Made by a program: the position numbers and the translations under genes. This document shows, in pieces, positions 8,867-17,175 of a stretch of DNA of 61,060 nt. The notes below the pieces were generated by a model. That model saw nothing but the letters and a program-made list of their open reading frames with translations. It was not told where the DNA came from and searched no databases. Numbering within the stretch: position 1 is the first letter of the stretch; each line of letters begins with the position of its first letter. This DNA is from Akkermansia muciniphila (lineage in GTDB: Bacteria > Verrucomicrobiota > Verrucomicrobiia > Verrucomicrobiales > V1-33), in contig CAMDJM010000023.1 in the NCBI GenBank assembly GCA_945900785.1, forward strand, positions 1 to 61,060, read 5' to 3'.

Positions 8867-9192
8867 TTTCAACGGAAAGTCAGGACCCTGAGACGGGCCT
8901 GCTGTCAAGGACTTCCCTGACTTCATGCCGCAGAATTCCTCCATCACGGGGGTCGATAGAAATGGTCAGGATTCCACCGCGCCGCCAATCCGGCCTTGGC
9001 CCCGCCCCGTCAAACACCAGATTTCCCAGCGACCAGGCCACCACCCCGCTGCCCCAAGGGCTTCACCTTAGAAAAGTCGAATAATCAGGAAATAATTAAT
9101 TTTCTAGAAGTGTGATATTTTCTTTTAATCCTTGAGTATTACAAATCTCGTATTATAATCACTGTAATTTACAGCGTTCACCAGAACATTTC
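8867..9192. other. Intergenic region with AT-rich promoter segment
   Basis: No gene is seen. The left part is ordinary GC-rich spacer. The last 110 bp are strikingly AT-rich compared with the window and contain the promoter described at 9132-9159. Confidence 0.6.
9132..9159 (+). promoter_or_regulatory. Sigma-70-type promoter
   Basis: TTGAGT (9132-9137) is followed after 16 nt by a perfect TATAAT (9154-9159). The predicted transcription start is about 25 nt before the ATG at 9193 of the proline-rich membrane protein gene. The surrounding AT-rich tract strengthens the call. Confidence 0.65.
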
Positions 9193-12180
9193 ATGGCATC
9201 CGTCACCCCTAGTTTGAACTCAACCCGGCACATTCGGCTCCGATTGGCCGCCCTTTTGTATTTTGGCGCGAGAATTTTAGCCTTGGGCAGTCTGGTCGCC
9301 GGTCCTTTGCTCTACTGGCGCCTGGGTTGGTCTGATTGGTTATTGGCCGCCGTGGTGAGCGGGGTCATCATGCTGACTTTTCTTCTGGCTCATTTCGCCG
9401 CATGGGCGGTGCGCTGTGCCGCCTGTGGCCAACCTACCCTGCGGCACACAGATGAACCGAAACATGCCTATGCCAGGAAAATGTTCGGCCTTTCCTACCG
9501 GGCCCAGGTCGCGTGGGACGTCCTGACCGGGAGCCATCACCACTGCATGTATTGCCATACACGCTGCCGGATCCGCTCACTTTCCGGCAAAGCCCGGTCT
9601 CCCTTGGAAGCAAGTTTCCGGCGGTCGGAAAAAATGCCTGACTTCACTTCGATGACCGTGCCCCCATCTCCGCTGACGGACGCCGCACCGGTCCCGTCGT
9701 ATGCAACTCTCAACATTTTCGACCCTCTGCTGCTGAAGCCAAACCCCGAAGCGGCAACGCCAACTCCAGCAGCTCCAGTTCCAGGGTTGGGCACTCCTGC
9801 TTCAATTTTCGGCCAAGCCGCTCCTGCTCCCGTGCCAGCAGACCCCGCTCCAATCCTGGCCGCGCCAGCACCCAGGCCATCGATATTCGCCAGCATGGGG
9901 CTGACACCGGCGCTGGCGCCAAGCGCGGAAAACCCCGGTCCCTTTGCCCCGGTAGCCCAAGCGGCGCCCCAGCCCATCTTCCCACCAGCCCCGCCCGCAT
10001 CCGTCTTTCCTGGACCTTCCACTCCTGAACCTGCCATTTTGGGACGGCCTATGGACGACCGCAGGCATGACCTGCCGCCAGTTCCTCCTCCTCCCGGAGC
10101 CTGCGCACCACCAGGCAGGGAACTGATTCCCCCACCTCTGCCCTGCCTTCCAGTGCCTCTGGCAACAGCACCCCTGATGCCAGCAAACCCAGCACCAGTG
10201 GTTCCACCGGCACCACTGGTTGACGAGGCACCCTCAGGAGGAATCTCCCTGCCGGAAGCACCCGCCGTCCCACTCCCCTTCTTATCTACGGCCACCTCGT
10301 TTCCCCTGCCATCCCTGCCCATGCCCCCAGCGGCTCCACCAGCCCCTTTGGAGTTCCCCAAGCTCCCGCTGCCACCAAAACCCGCTCCCCCGGCAACCGG
10401 TGGTCCCCCGCATCATCCTTCACACCCCGCAGAACCCCAAACACCCGTGATGAATGCCCAACCTTTTCTAAACCAAGCTCCACCGCTGCCTCCTGCTTCT
10501 GCTCCCTTCCCGGCCCTCCCCAGTTCCGCCTTGCTGGAATCCCCCTTCATTTCCCCCCCTCCGGCACCTGCCCCACCGGTATCCATCAAGGAGCCTTCGC
10601 CCATTTTTGCCGCCGTGCGTCCCTCTGCGGAATCCTCCTCATTGCAGGAACCCAGCCCCTTTGGAACGACCCCCCCTCCGCTCCCCTTGGGCCCTGCCCC
10701 AGCTCTGCCCGCTGCCCCCACAGTGCCCAAGTCGTCGCTGTCTCTTCCCCTGGCTCCAGCACCAACACCAGAACCAGAACCCAGCCTGGCATCTTCACCC
10801 AGCCCAACAGGAACGCTTCCCCTGCCTGAAAGTCCGCTCCCAGTTCCTGCCACCCCATCGTTTTTCAACGGGCCACCGCCAGAATCCCCTCTGCCCAAAG
10901 CCGGGGCTGCGGTATCGCCCCCCCCACTCTTCAACGCGCTGCCGGCGTTCCCGGCCCAACCTGGAGCGCAAACCGAACCCGTTTCCCCCCCCGCCGCCAC
11001 GCCCCCGGCTGAGGCCGCAACCCCGGACAATCCCCTGGCTCTGGTGGAAACCATGCTGGACGCCCTCCAGCAAGGCCAGCGCACCATGGAAAACGCCTTC
11101 CAACAAATGATCGGGCAACTCCGTTCCACCCTGACCATGGAACCGTTGCTGCAGCCTGTCAAAGCCCACTCCGACGCGATCCCTCTCCCGCTGCTGCCAG
11201 CCGCGCCGGTGGCCACCGCTCCCAGCCTTGCCGACGCGACGGCACCGGTGTCTGCGCCTGCGCCTGCTCCGGGCCAGCAACCGGTTCCCACCGCCTCCCC
11301 AGCCACGACTGAATTTTTCACGAAAGAAGCCGCCCCCGCCCAGGACCTCCCCACCTATCCGCCGCTCCACCCATTGGAACCAGTGCTGGCCAAGGCAGCT
11401 TCCGCGCCCGTTTTGCCTGCGCTTTCCAGCCCGGCTGACAGGAGTGTTCCCCCAGCCCCAGCCACTCCGAGCCTGCCTCCCCTCAGCACCGCTATTTCAA
11501 ATCCCCTGCCCGATCCGGCACTGGCTGCCCCTTTCCCTGCCATCCCGCCTTCCCGCGAAACCCCAACGGAATTACCCTCGGATAATAAAACAGCACCCCT
11601 CCGCCGCCGCAGCCTGCCCACCATGAAACCCGGGCTCCTTGCCGAACTGGGCAGCACCCTCTCCCAAGCCTTTACGCCTGCCACCCCCGCGCCCGTCCCA
11701 CTCCCCGCCGCACCTCTGCCATTGCCACCTGCCACCAGCAGCCCAGCCAACGCCCCGGCCCCGGCACTCTCCAGCATGGTCACGCCAAAAACGGCCCCTC
11801 TTCCTCTCAGTAGCCCGCTGCCCGAACTGCCTCCGGCCAAAAATAACGCTGCCTCTGCCCCGCCTCTGAATTGGCCTGCCCCTCCCCTGAAGACGTCCCA
11901 GCCTGTCAGGCCGGCGTCCGTTCCGGTCCCCAGCTCTTTCTCTCTGCCTTTGTCAGCCATGCCAAAAGATAACGCGTTCGTCCCAGCGTCCCCGGCGCCA
12001 GGCCCCCAATTTGCCCCGCCTGGGGACTTCCAGGACGGGCCGAAAATCCCCCCCCCCTTCAGCTTCCTCCAACCCGCCGCGCCCCCTCCTGATCCCTGGG
12101 ACAACCTGGAACCCCCGCTCCCCGCCAAAGATGGCCCGCCGGTCTGGACCCGCACCCGGGGCAACCCCTCCCTCTCTTAA
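9193..12180 (+). CDS. Giant proline-rich membrane protein with zinc ribbon
   Basis: A 995-residue protein of no family I recognise. Residues about 17-42 and 48-73 are membrane helices. Cys75-x2-Cys78 and Cys118-x2-Cys121 form a likely zinc ribbon just after them. From about residue 150 to the end the chain is Pro/Ala/Ser/Leu-rich and must be largely disordered. One exception is a short amphipathic helix near residues 612-655 (VETMLDALQQGQRTMENAFQ and on), possibly an oligomerisation or docking site. The following proline-rich gene starts 21 bp downstream, so the two form an operon behind the promoter at 9132. A surface spacer, a periplasm-spanning rod or a cytoplasmic tether are all possible. 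Confidence 0.7.
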   Translation: MASVTPSLNSTRHIRLRLAALLYFGARILALGSLVAGPLLYWRLGWSDWLLAAVVSGVIMLTFLLAHFAAWAVRCAACGQPTLRHTDEPKHAYARKMFGLSYRAQVAWDVLTGSHHHCMYCHTRCRIRSLSGKARSPLEASFRRSEKMPDFTSMTVPPSPLTDAAPVPSYATLNIFDPLLLKPNPEAATPTPAAPVPGLGTPASIFGQAAPAPVPADPAPILAAPAPRPSIFASMGLTPALAPSAENPGPFAPVAQAAPQPIFPPAPPASVFPGPSTPEPAILGRPMDDRRHDLPPVPPPPGACAPPGRELIPPPLPCLPVPLATAPLMPANPAPVVPPAPLVDEAPSGGISLPEAPAVPLPFLSTATSFPLPSLPMPPAAPPAPLEFPKLPLPPKPAPPATGGPPHHPSHPAEPQTPVMNAQPFLNQAPPLPPASAPFPALPSSALLESPFISPPPAPAPPVSIKEPSPIFAAVRPSAESSSLQEPSPFGTTPPPLPLGPAPALPAAPTVPKSSLSLPLAPAPTPEPEPSLASSPSPTGTLPLPESPLPVPATPSFFNGPPPESPLPKAGAAVSPPPLFNALPAFPAQPGAQTEPVSPPAATPPAEAATPDNPLALVETMLDALQQGQRTMENAFQQMIGQLRSTLTMEPLLQPVKAHSDAIPLPLLPAAPVATAPSLADATAPVSAPAPAPGQQPVPTASPATTEFFTKEAAPAQDLPTYPPLHPLEPVLAKAASAPVLPALSSPADRSVPPAPATPSLPPLSTAISNPLPDPALAAPFPAIPPSRETPTELPSDNKTAPLRRRSLPTMKPGLLAELGSTLSQAFTPATPAPVPLPAAPLPLPPATSSPANAPAPALSSMVTPKTAPLPLSSPLPELPPAKNNAASAPPLNWPAPPLKTSQPVRPASVPVPSSFSLPLSAMPKDNAFVPASPAPGPQFAPPGDFQDGPKIPPPFSFLQPAAPPPDPWDNLEPPLPAKDGPPVWTRTRGNPSLS

Positions 12181-12201
12181 CACCCCGCCATTCTTTCCGC
12201 C

Positions 12202-13278
12202 ATGAAGCCGCTTCCTACCTTCAAGATACTCCTCCTCGTCCTCTTCGCCGCTACCTCTGTCATCGGCCAGGAATTGCCCAGCGGCCTGCTCCTCCCTCCC
12301 CTCCCTCAGCCCACGTCACGGCCCACGTCCGCCAAAATCCTGCCAGGACTGCCTGGCGGACCCGCCCCCACCTACGTGCCAGCCTCCCAGCTGACGCTGC
12401 CGGAAAAACCCACCCTGCTGATCGCCTCCTCCGGCCCGCTCAGACAATCCATGCCGGGGCTTGATGGCGATCCCGCCCCGGAGGCGCTCCAGCTCACCCC
12501 CACCGACCCCATTCCCGCTGCCGACAGCAAGGACGGCTTGGACGATCTGCTCCCCGCCCCGGACCAGCTCCCCCCTCCTTCAGACCTGGAAACCAGCACC
12601 CCCGAACCCTCCGCCGGCCCTGACGCTGGCGCAGGGGACAGCGCCCCGCCCTTGCCGGTGCCCGGAACACCTGACAGCACCACCCCTGCCGCTTCGGAGC
12701 CCACCAGCGTGCCTGATAGTGAACTGTCCCCCACCCCCAGGAAAGGAAACGACAGCGCCAGCCTCACCGCCCCCGGTCCCATCTTCCGGGTGCCCGGTGG
12801 CGAAGCCTTTTCCCTCACCCGTCAACTCGGCTACCGCTTCACCCCATCCCAGGGCATCGGCCGGCGCGATGGCATGCACACCGTCGCCTCCCAGGTGCCC
12901 AACGTCCTCACCTCCGAAGTGCACGGCCCCCGCATGATGCAAATGCGGCCCAGCCTCCTCTGGTCCACCGCCTACATTGAAAACACCTTCTTCATGTTCT
13001 GCGATGCCTCCTACAACGCCGTCCGCCTCGCGCCCGGCTGGAAAATCCGCGGCATCCAACTCCAGGGACCCGACTGGTCCTGGGTCGCCTGTCCCCGCTC
13101 CGGAGCCAACACCGCCAGCTTCTCCATCCGCATCCGCTCATGGAAAACCCCTAACGCTCCCGCCCAGGGCACCGTCGTCACCCTCCAGGGGCTCGCCCTC
13201 GAAGGCCCCCCCGGAGCCCTCGACTGGAAAGCCGCCTTCCCCGACCTCACCAAGCCCGCCCTCTCCGCCAAACGATAA
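12202..13278 (+). CDS. Secreted proline-rich protein with unique C-terminal domain
   Basis: A 358-residue exported protein: hydrophobic N-terminus (about residues 1-22, ending near VIGQE), a disordered Pro/Ser/Thr-rich middle (about 25-190), and a globular C-terminal part of about 160 residues rich in aromatic and beta-prone stretches (ENTFFMFCDASYN, GPDWSWVACPRSG). No known family was recognised. It follows the 995-residue proline-rich membrane protein by 21 bp on the same strand and shares its composition, so the two products probably act together at the envelope. The 3' end overlaps the remnant of a LytTR gene on the other strand. Confidence 0.65.
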   Translation: MKPLPTFKILLLVLFAATSVIGQELPSGLLLPPLPQPTSRPTSAKILPGLPGGPAPTYVPASQLTLPEKPTLLIASSGPLRQSMPGLDGDPAPEALQLTPTDPIPAADSKDGLDDLLPAPDQLPPPSDLETSTPEPSAGPDAGAGDSAPPLPVPGTPDSTTPAASEPTSVPDSELSPTPRKGNDSASLTAPGPIFRVPGGEAFSLTRQLGYRFTPSQGIGRRDGMHTVASQVPNVLTSEVHGPRMMQMRPSLLWSTAYIENTFFMFCDASYNAVRLAPGWKIRGIQLQGPDWSWVACPRSGANTASFSIRIRSWKTPNAPAQGTVVTLQGLALEGPPGALDWKAAFPDLTKPALSAKR

Positions 13279-13279
13279 T

Positions 13280-13486
13280 GACATTGATGATCCGGGCGCA
13301 GTTCGCCCGGAAAAAAAGATGGGCAGGCAGGCGCTCCTCCACCGCCCGCAGGCTGCGCGGGATCAAGGGACGACCGGAGGCCAGATGGAGCCGGGTGTAG
13401 TTGCCTTCGCACTCCAGCAGCGGGCCCAATTCCGTACCGGCAATCGCCAGCCAGAAAATTCCCTGACACAACCAATACTGGCGGTA
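13280..13486 (-). pseudogene. Remnant of a LytTR DNA-binding domain
   Basis: On the minus strand a frame without a sensible start encodes LLECEGNYTRLHL, then RSLRAVEERLPAHLFFRAN and a CARIINV ending. This matches the core of LytTR response-regulator output domains (ESEGNYTRV, RSL..LE.RL, FFRANR..IVN). The part before it is scrambled, no receiver domain is present, and the C-terminal strands expected after IINV are replaced by unrelated sequence where it runs into the convergent gene. I read it as a decayed gene fragment. Confidence 0.7.
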
Positions 13487-13603
13487 TCCCAGCCACAAGG
13501 ACCTGGAGGATGAAGCCTGCAGGAACGTCAGAGGTTGAAGTGGAGGGAGATTATTTATCAGGCAGCAGAAGGCGCGGAAACACCACACCTGCTGGGAATG
13601 AGT

Positions 13604-13645
13604 CTCTCAACTTTCAACCTTCAACTCTCAACTCTCAACTTTCCA
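13604..13645. repeat. Heptamer repeat array, copy 2
   Basis: Six 7-nt units (CTCTCAA, CTTTCAA, CCTTCAA, CTCTCAA, CTCTCAA, CTTTCCA) lie just beyond the 3' end of the cytochrome surface protein gene. The flank CTGGGAATGA precedes the array, as in the inverted copy at 38683. Confidence 0.8.
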
Positions 13646-13656
13646 ATTGCGATTAC

Positions 13657-16600
13657 TTACTTCAGCCGGTTCACGCGGTAATAACGCTTCCCTGCCGCAG
13701 AAGGCACACTGGGAGTCGCGGGCAAACCGGCATCCGTCCAGGTATAGGCCCCACCGCCCGCCGGCGCATCCACTAGGCCTGTGGCCAGCGGCGTCCACTG
13801 CATGAGATCGGCGCTCCAACTGATTTCATATTGACCGTAGGGAGCGCTCTGCCATGTCAGGGAAACCGTGAAGGGCGTGCCGGAGCTGGCCAGATTCAAC
13901 GCCATGGGCACATCCACCGCCAGCTGCTGTGCCGGGTTCGTGCCGGCCGCGAATTCCGCCCCGTTGCTCACGCCATCACCATCAAAATCATTCTGCCCAT
14001 CCGCCGTGCCATCGGCTCCTGACGCCCCGGAATTCCCCAGGGCATCGAAAGCGTCAGGGCGGAAGGGATTCTGAATTCCTGGCACATTGAGCGCCAGATC
14101 GCGCGTTTCATCATAATCCAGCAGGCCATCGCGGTCCCGGTCAATCCCCAGCCGGCGGCCCGTTCCCTTCACCACAGCAGTGAAGCACACCGGCCCTGCC
14201 GCCGTGGCCCGGGCCAACAGCGCCGGCAGCGTTTCCACCACCGTTTTTTCATCACTCTGCCAGCCGGCGGGAGTGAGAAACCAGCCACGGGCCGCGCCAT
14301 TGACCGCCGCATGGGCCACCAGATCGATTTTGCCAGCCGCCGCCAGAGTGACCAACTGATTCAAGAGCGAAGCGCCGGCTGCAGGCTGGGCAGGACCGGT
14401 CAGGAAAGCCTGACGTCCCACCGCCGCGTGGGTGTCCTGACTGGACGTTCCCGGCGGTTCGGCCCCATCCACTGGCGAGCCAAATTCACTTCCGGTGAAG
14501 CTCAGCATCAGCGCCACCAGGTCCGCCACCTCCTGATCATTCGCCGTGGTAAACGCCCCTTCCGACACAAAGCGGGAGAGACTATCAATCGCCCCGTCAT
14601 GGGCAAAACCAAAACCCGCCCGGCTCACCGGCTGGGTCATTTCAAAGCCCACCTTGTCATACATGTTCCGCAGTTGCGGCACCTTGAGGGATTTTTGCGT
14701 GCTGCCATCAATGCTGACCAGCGCGTGATGCGTTTCCCCATTGGGACCCGGGGCGATAGGCAGGAAACTGGTCCCGCTGAGTCTGGTGTTGGTGCCGATC
14801 CCGATCGGCACATTGTGACAGGTGACGCAGGCAAACGCCCCGCCATCAATGCGGCGGCCAATCGGGCGGTATAGCGTATCCAGCGCCCGCTTCGCATTCC
14901 CATCCGGCAGCGGCTGCCCCGCCGGGCTGAAGCGGCCGCTCGTGTAGTGCCCGGGCAGCGGAAGGTTTTGCGGAAGGGTATTGTCAGGGTTCCGGTAGGG
15001 ATTCGGGGGAAAATAGATGCTGGAGAGGTAGGCCTTGAACTGCGCCATCTCGGCTGGCGTCAACAACACATCATCCCCCAGCAGGCTCATGAAAGCGCCA
15101 TTGAACTCCTCGATGCCATTGCGGTCTCCCCGCCAGTGCAGGGGTTCCTTGCCAATGATATCCTGCATCGTTTGCGTCGTCATCGGGCCCTTCATCGGCC
15201 GGAAATTGGTGAAGCCCCCCGTGAGCCCCGGAATGCCCGCGCCCAGATTGTGCACCGTCCCGGACACCGCCTTGATGCCGCCGGATGGATCCCCCAGGTC
15301 CCACGCGAGGCGGTCCGTCCGCGCATCCGCGTGGCAGGAGGCGCACGAGACCTGCCCCAGCCCACTGGTGCGGTGCGTATCGTAGAGCAAAGGCCGTCCT
15401 GCCTTGATCGCAGCCGGCGTGGGATCGAAAAACGGCACCCGGCTGATTTCCTTTTCCGTGCTCAGGGAAATCACGCTCAGGCTGCCTTCGAAGCGGTTAT
15501 AGACATACAGTTGCCCCCGCGCCTCATCCACCGCCAGCCCGCACGGCCCCTGCCCGGTCTGGATAGAATTGCCGGGAATCCGGGTCCCTGCGGCATCAAG
15601 GGCAATGAGGTTATCCGAGCCCATCCCGGCCACATAAGCCCGCGTCCCGGAGGCCCGCCAAACCATGGCCCGGGGATCGCCCAGGGAAAGATCGCGCTGG
15701 GCCTGCGGGATGCTGGTCACCGCATAATTGAGGTGCGGATTGAGATCGAGGATGGTGGTTTGCGCCGGCGTGGCTGCCTCAAATGAAGCCGCCTTGACCC
15801 GCACGAAGGTGCCATTTACCACCGGCTCGAAACGCACCTCATTTGTCGCCTCGGTGCCCACCACCGTGACTTTGCCACTCACCGGATTCACCGCCAGCCC
15901 CATGCACAAATTCATCATCCGCGTGGCATAACTCAACGACAGCGTGGCGGTATCGATGATCGCCGCGTCATTGTCGATCAGGTCCCAGCCCACCGGGCGG
16001 CCGGAAGCCGCCGCCAGTGGCCCTGACACTAGCGATGTCCAATCGTGCGCGTTGTCATCCATCCAGGCACCAGCGGCATTTTTCCGCACGATCAGCCCCA
16101 CCTTGGGCGGGGTGCCCACGTCAGGATTTTTGGCCGGGAAAAAATTCGTGCCCTGATTCGGCGGCGGATTCACGCCGCCATAGGGACCCCGCGCATCGCT
16201 CACGGCATTCGGTGGAAAATTGATGGTCACGCCATCGCCCCCTCCCGCCAGGATGGTGCTGCTATTGCCGCTTTCGAAAATGGCCACATAGACCTTCGAT
16301 CCATCCGGGCTGACTGCCAGAGCGCGCGGATCCTCCCCCAGCACCGGCACCCGCCGGGGCGCTGCCGCGCGGTTGGCGGGATCATAAACCAGCACCACAT
16401 CCCCCACCGAGCAGGACACAAAGGCGCGTTGCGGGCTCCCCGCGAAGACCACATCACAGGGCTCGTCCTCCGTCTGCAGCGTCGCCGTGATCTGCCGCGT
16501 GGTGACATCAATGATGTTCACACTATCACTGACATGATTCACCACCCAGAGTTCCGTGGCGCTGCGCCAGCGCACGCTAACTGGATCAATCCCGACCGCC

Positions 16601-16842
16601 AGGGACAACTCCGCGACCGGTTTTCCATCCCCTTGGAATTTGAAAATCTCCACCCGCCCATCTGCCCCATGGGCCACCGCCAGCCGGGCCCCATCCGGAC
16701 TGAGATCCAGCGGATGAACGGGTGGCGTTTCGAAGTTTACAAAATCACCCTGGGCCCGGGAAGTGCCCACCCCGCAGGAGAGCGGCAGGGTCAAGAGCAG
16801 GCGGCAGATGAACCCGGCGAAATGGCGGCAGGAGAATTTCAT
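13657..16842 (-). CDS. Beta-propeller / di-heme cytochrome c surface protein
   Basis: A 1061-residue exported protein. A signal peptide (about residues 1-31) is followed by YVTN-like beta-propeller blades (about 40-480; for example LDLSPDGARLAVAHG and LWVVNHVSDSVNIID). A cytochrome c peroxidase-like region then carries two haem-binding motifs, Cys500-Ala-Ser-Cys-His504 and Cys672-Val-Thr-Cys-His676. Near the C-terminus is a calcium-binding stretch (DFDGDGVSNGAEF) and a beta-sandwich tail. It probably works in the periplasm or on the cell surface in electron transfer or oxidation of a bound substrate. It has its own promoter and is separated from the kinase gene by a PEP-CTERM remnant, so it is likely a separate unit. 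Confidence 0.8.
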   Translation of the reverse strand: MKFSCRHFAGFICRLLLTLPLSCGVGTSRAQGDFVNFETPPVHPLDLSPDGARLAVAHGADGRVEIFKFQGDGKPVAELSLAVGIDPVSVRWRSATELWVVNHVSDSVNIIDVTTRQITATLQTEDEPCDVVFAGSPQRAFVSCSVGDVVLVYDPANRAAAPRRVPVLGEDPRALAVSPDGSKVYVAIFESGNSSTILAGGGDGVTINFPPNAVSDARGPYGGVNPPPNQGTNFFPAKNPDVGTPPKVGLIVRKNAAGAWMDDNAHDWTSLVSGPLAAASGRPVGWDLIDNDAAIIDTATLSLSYATRMMNLCMGLAVNPVSGKVTVVGTEATNEVRFEPVVNGTFVRVKAASFEAATPAQTTILDLNPHLNYAVTSIPQAQRDLSLGDPRAMVWRASGTRAYVAGMGSDNLIALDAAGTRIPGNSIQTGQGPCGLAVDEARGQLYVYNRFEGSLSVISLSTEKEISRVPFFDPTPAAIKAGRPLLYDTHRTSGLGQVSCASCHADARTDRLAWDLGDPSGGIKAVSGTVHNLGAGIPGLTGGFTNFRPMKGPMTTQTMQDIIGKEPLHWRGDRNGIEEFNGAFMSLLGDDVLLTPAEMAQFKAYLSSIYFPPNPYRNPDNTLPQNLPLPGHYTSGRFSPAGQPLPDGNAKRALDTLYRPIGRRIDGGAFACVTCHNVPIGIGTNTRLSGTSFLPIAPGPNGETHHALVSIDGSTQKSLKVPQLRNMYDKVGFEMTQPVSRAGFGFAHDGAIDSLSRFVSEGAFTTANDQEVADLVALMLSFTGSEFGSPVDGAEPPGTSSQDTHAAVGRQAFLTGPAQPAAGASLLNQLVTLAAAGKIDLVAHAAVNGAARGWFLTPAGWQSDEKTVVETLPALLARATAAGPVCFTAVVKGTGRRLGIDRDRDGLLDYDETRDLALNVPGIQNPFRPDAFDALGNSGASGADGTADGQNDFDGDGVSNGAEFAAGTNPAQQLAVDVPMALNLASSGTPFTVSLTWQSAPYGQYEISWSADLMQWTPLATGLVDAPAGGGAYTWTDAGLPATPSVPSAAGKRYYRVNRLK

Positions 16843-16860
16843 GGTAGGAAAAGACTGGGC

Positions 16861-16888
16861 ATTTTAACATCTTACAAATTTAAAGCAA
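16861..16888 (-). promoter_or_regulatory. Candidate promoter of the cytochrome surface protein gene
   Basis: On the minus strand TTGCTT (complement of 16883-16888) is followed after 16 nt by TAAAAT (complement of 16861-16866), 18 nt upstream of the ATG at 16842. This implies a very short leader without a clear Shine-Dalgarno sequence. Confidence 0.45.
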
Positions 16889-17167
16889 GACTCCTGGACG
16901 GGGGCTTCTCCGCCGGCGGCCTCCCAGGACGGCGGCTCCGGCCAACAACCCGGCGCAGCCCGGCTCCGGGATGGCCTGGGCATTGACGAACTCCCTGTCG
17001 GAAACGCTATCCGTGATCCAATAAGGTGACAGCACATCGCCGGACTCCGTGCTGAGATCGCTCAAGTGGTTCATCGCCGCAAACCGGTTCACCCGCTTTC
17101 CCGGCTGGTCAGGAGGTCTGGGGTGGAAGATCACGAAAAGCAGAACCAGGAACTGCCCGCTCTGCCA
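16880..17167 (-). pseudogene. 5'-truncated PEP-CTERM protein remnant
   Basis: A minus-strand frame ends in AIPEPGCAGLLAGAAVLGGRRRR plus a few residues, the classical PEP-CTERM sorting signal (Pro-Glu-Pro, hydrophobic helix, Arg cluster). About 65 residues precede it (WQSGQFLVLLFVIFHPRPPD and on), but there is no start codon or signal peptide. Further upstream the frame runs into the 3' end of the kinase gene. It is best read as the tail of a PEP-CTERM gene whose 5' part was lost. Confidence 0.65.
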
Positions 17168-17175
17168 GGCACCTG

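Noticed and set aside
8785..9084. Plus-strand ORF after the MFS transporter gene
   Set aside because: It starts inside the transporter gene in another frame and lacks any motif.
9537..12164. Long minus-strand Gly/Ala-rich ORFs
   Set aside because: They are mirror images of the proline-rich coding sequence (CCN codons read as NGG) with no family features.
13510..13776. Plus-strand ORF near the second heptamer array
   Set aside because: It is composed of repeat sequence and antisense of the cytochrome surface protein gene.
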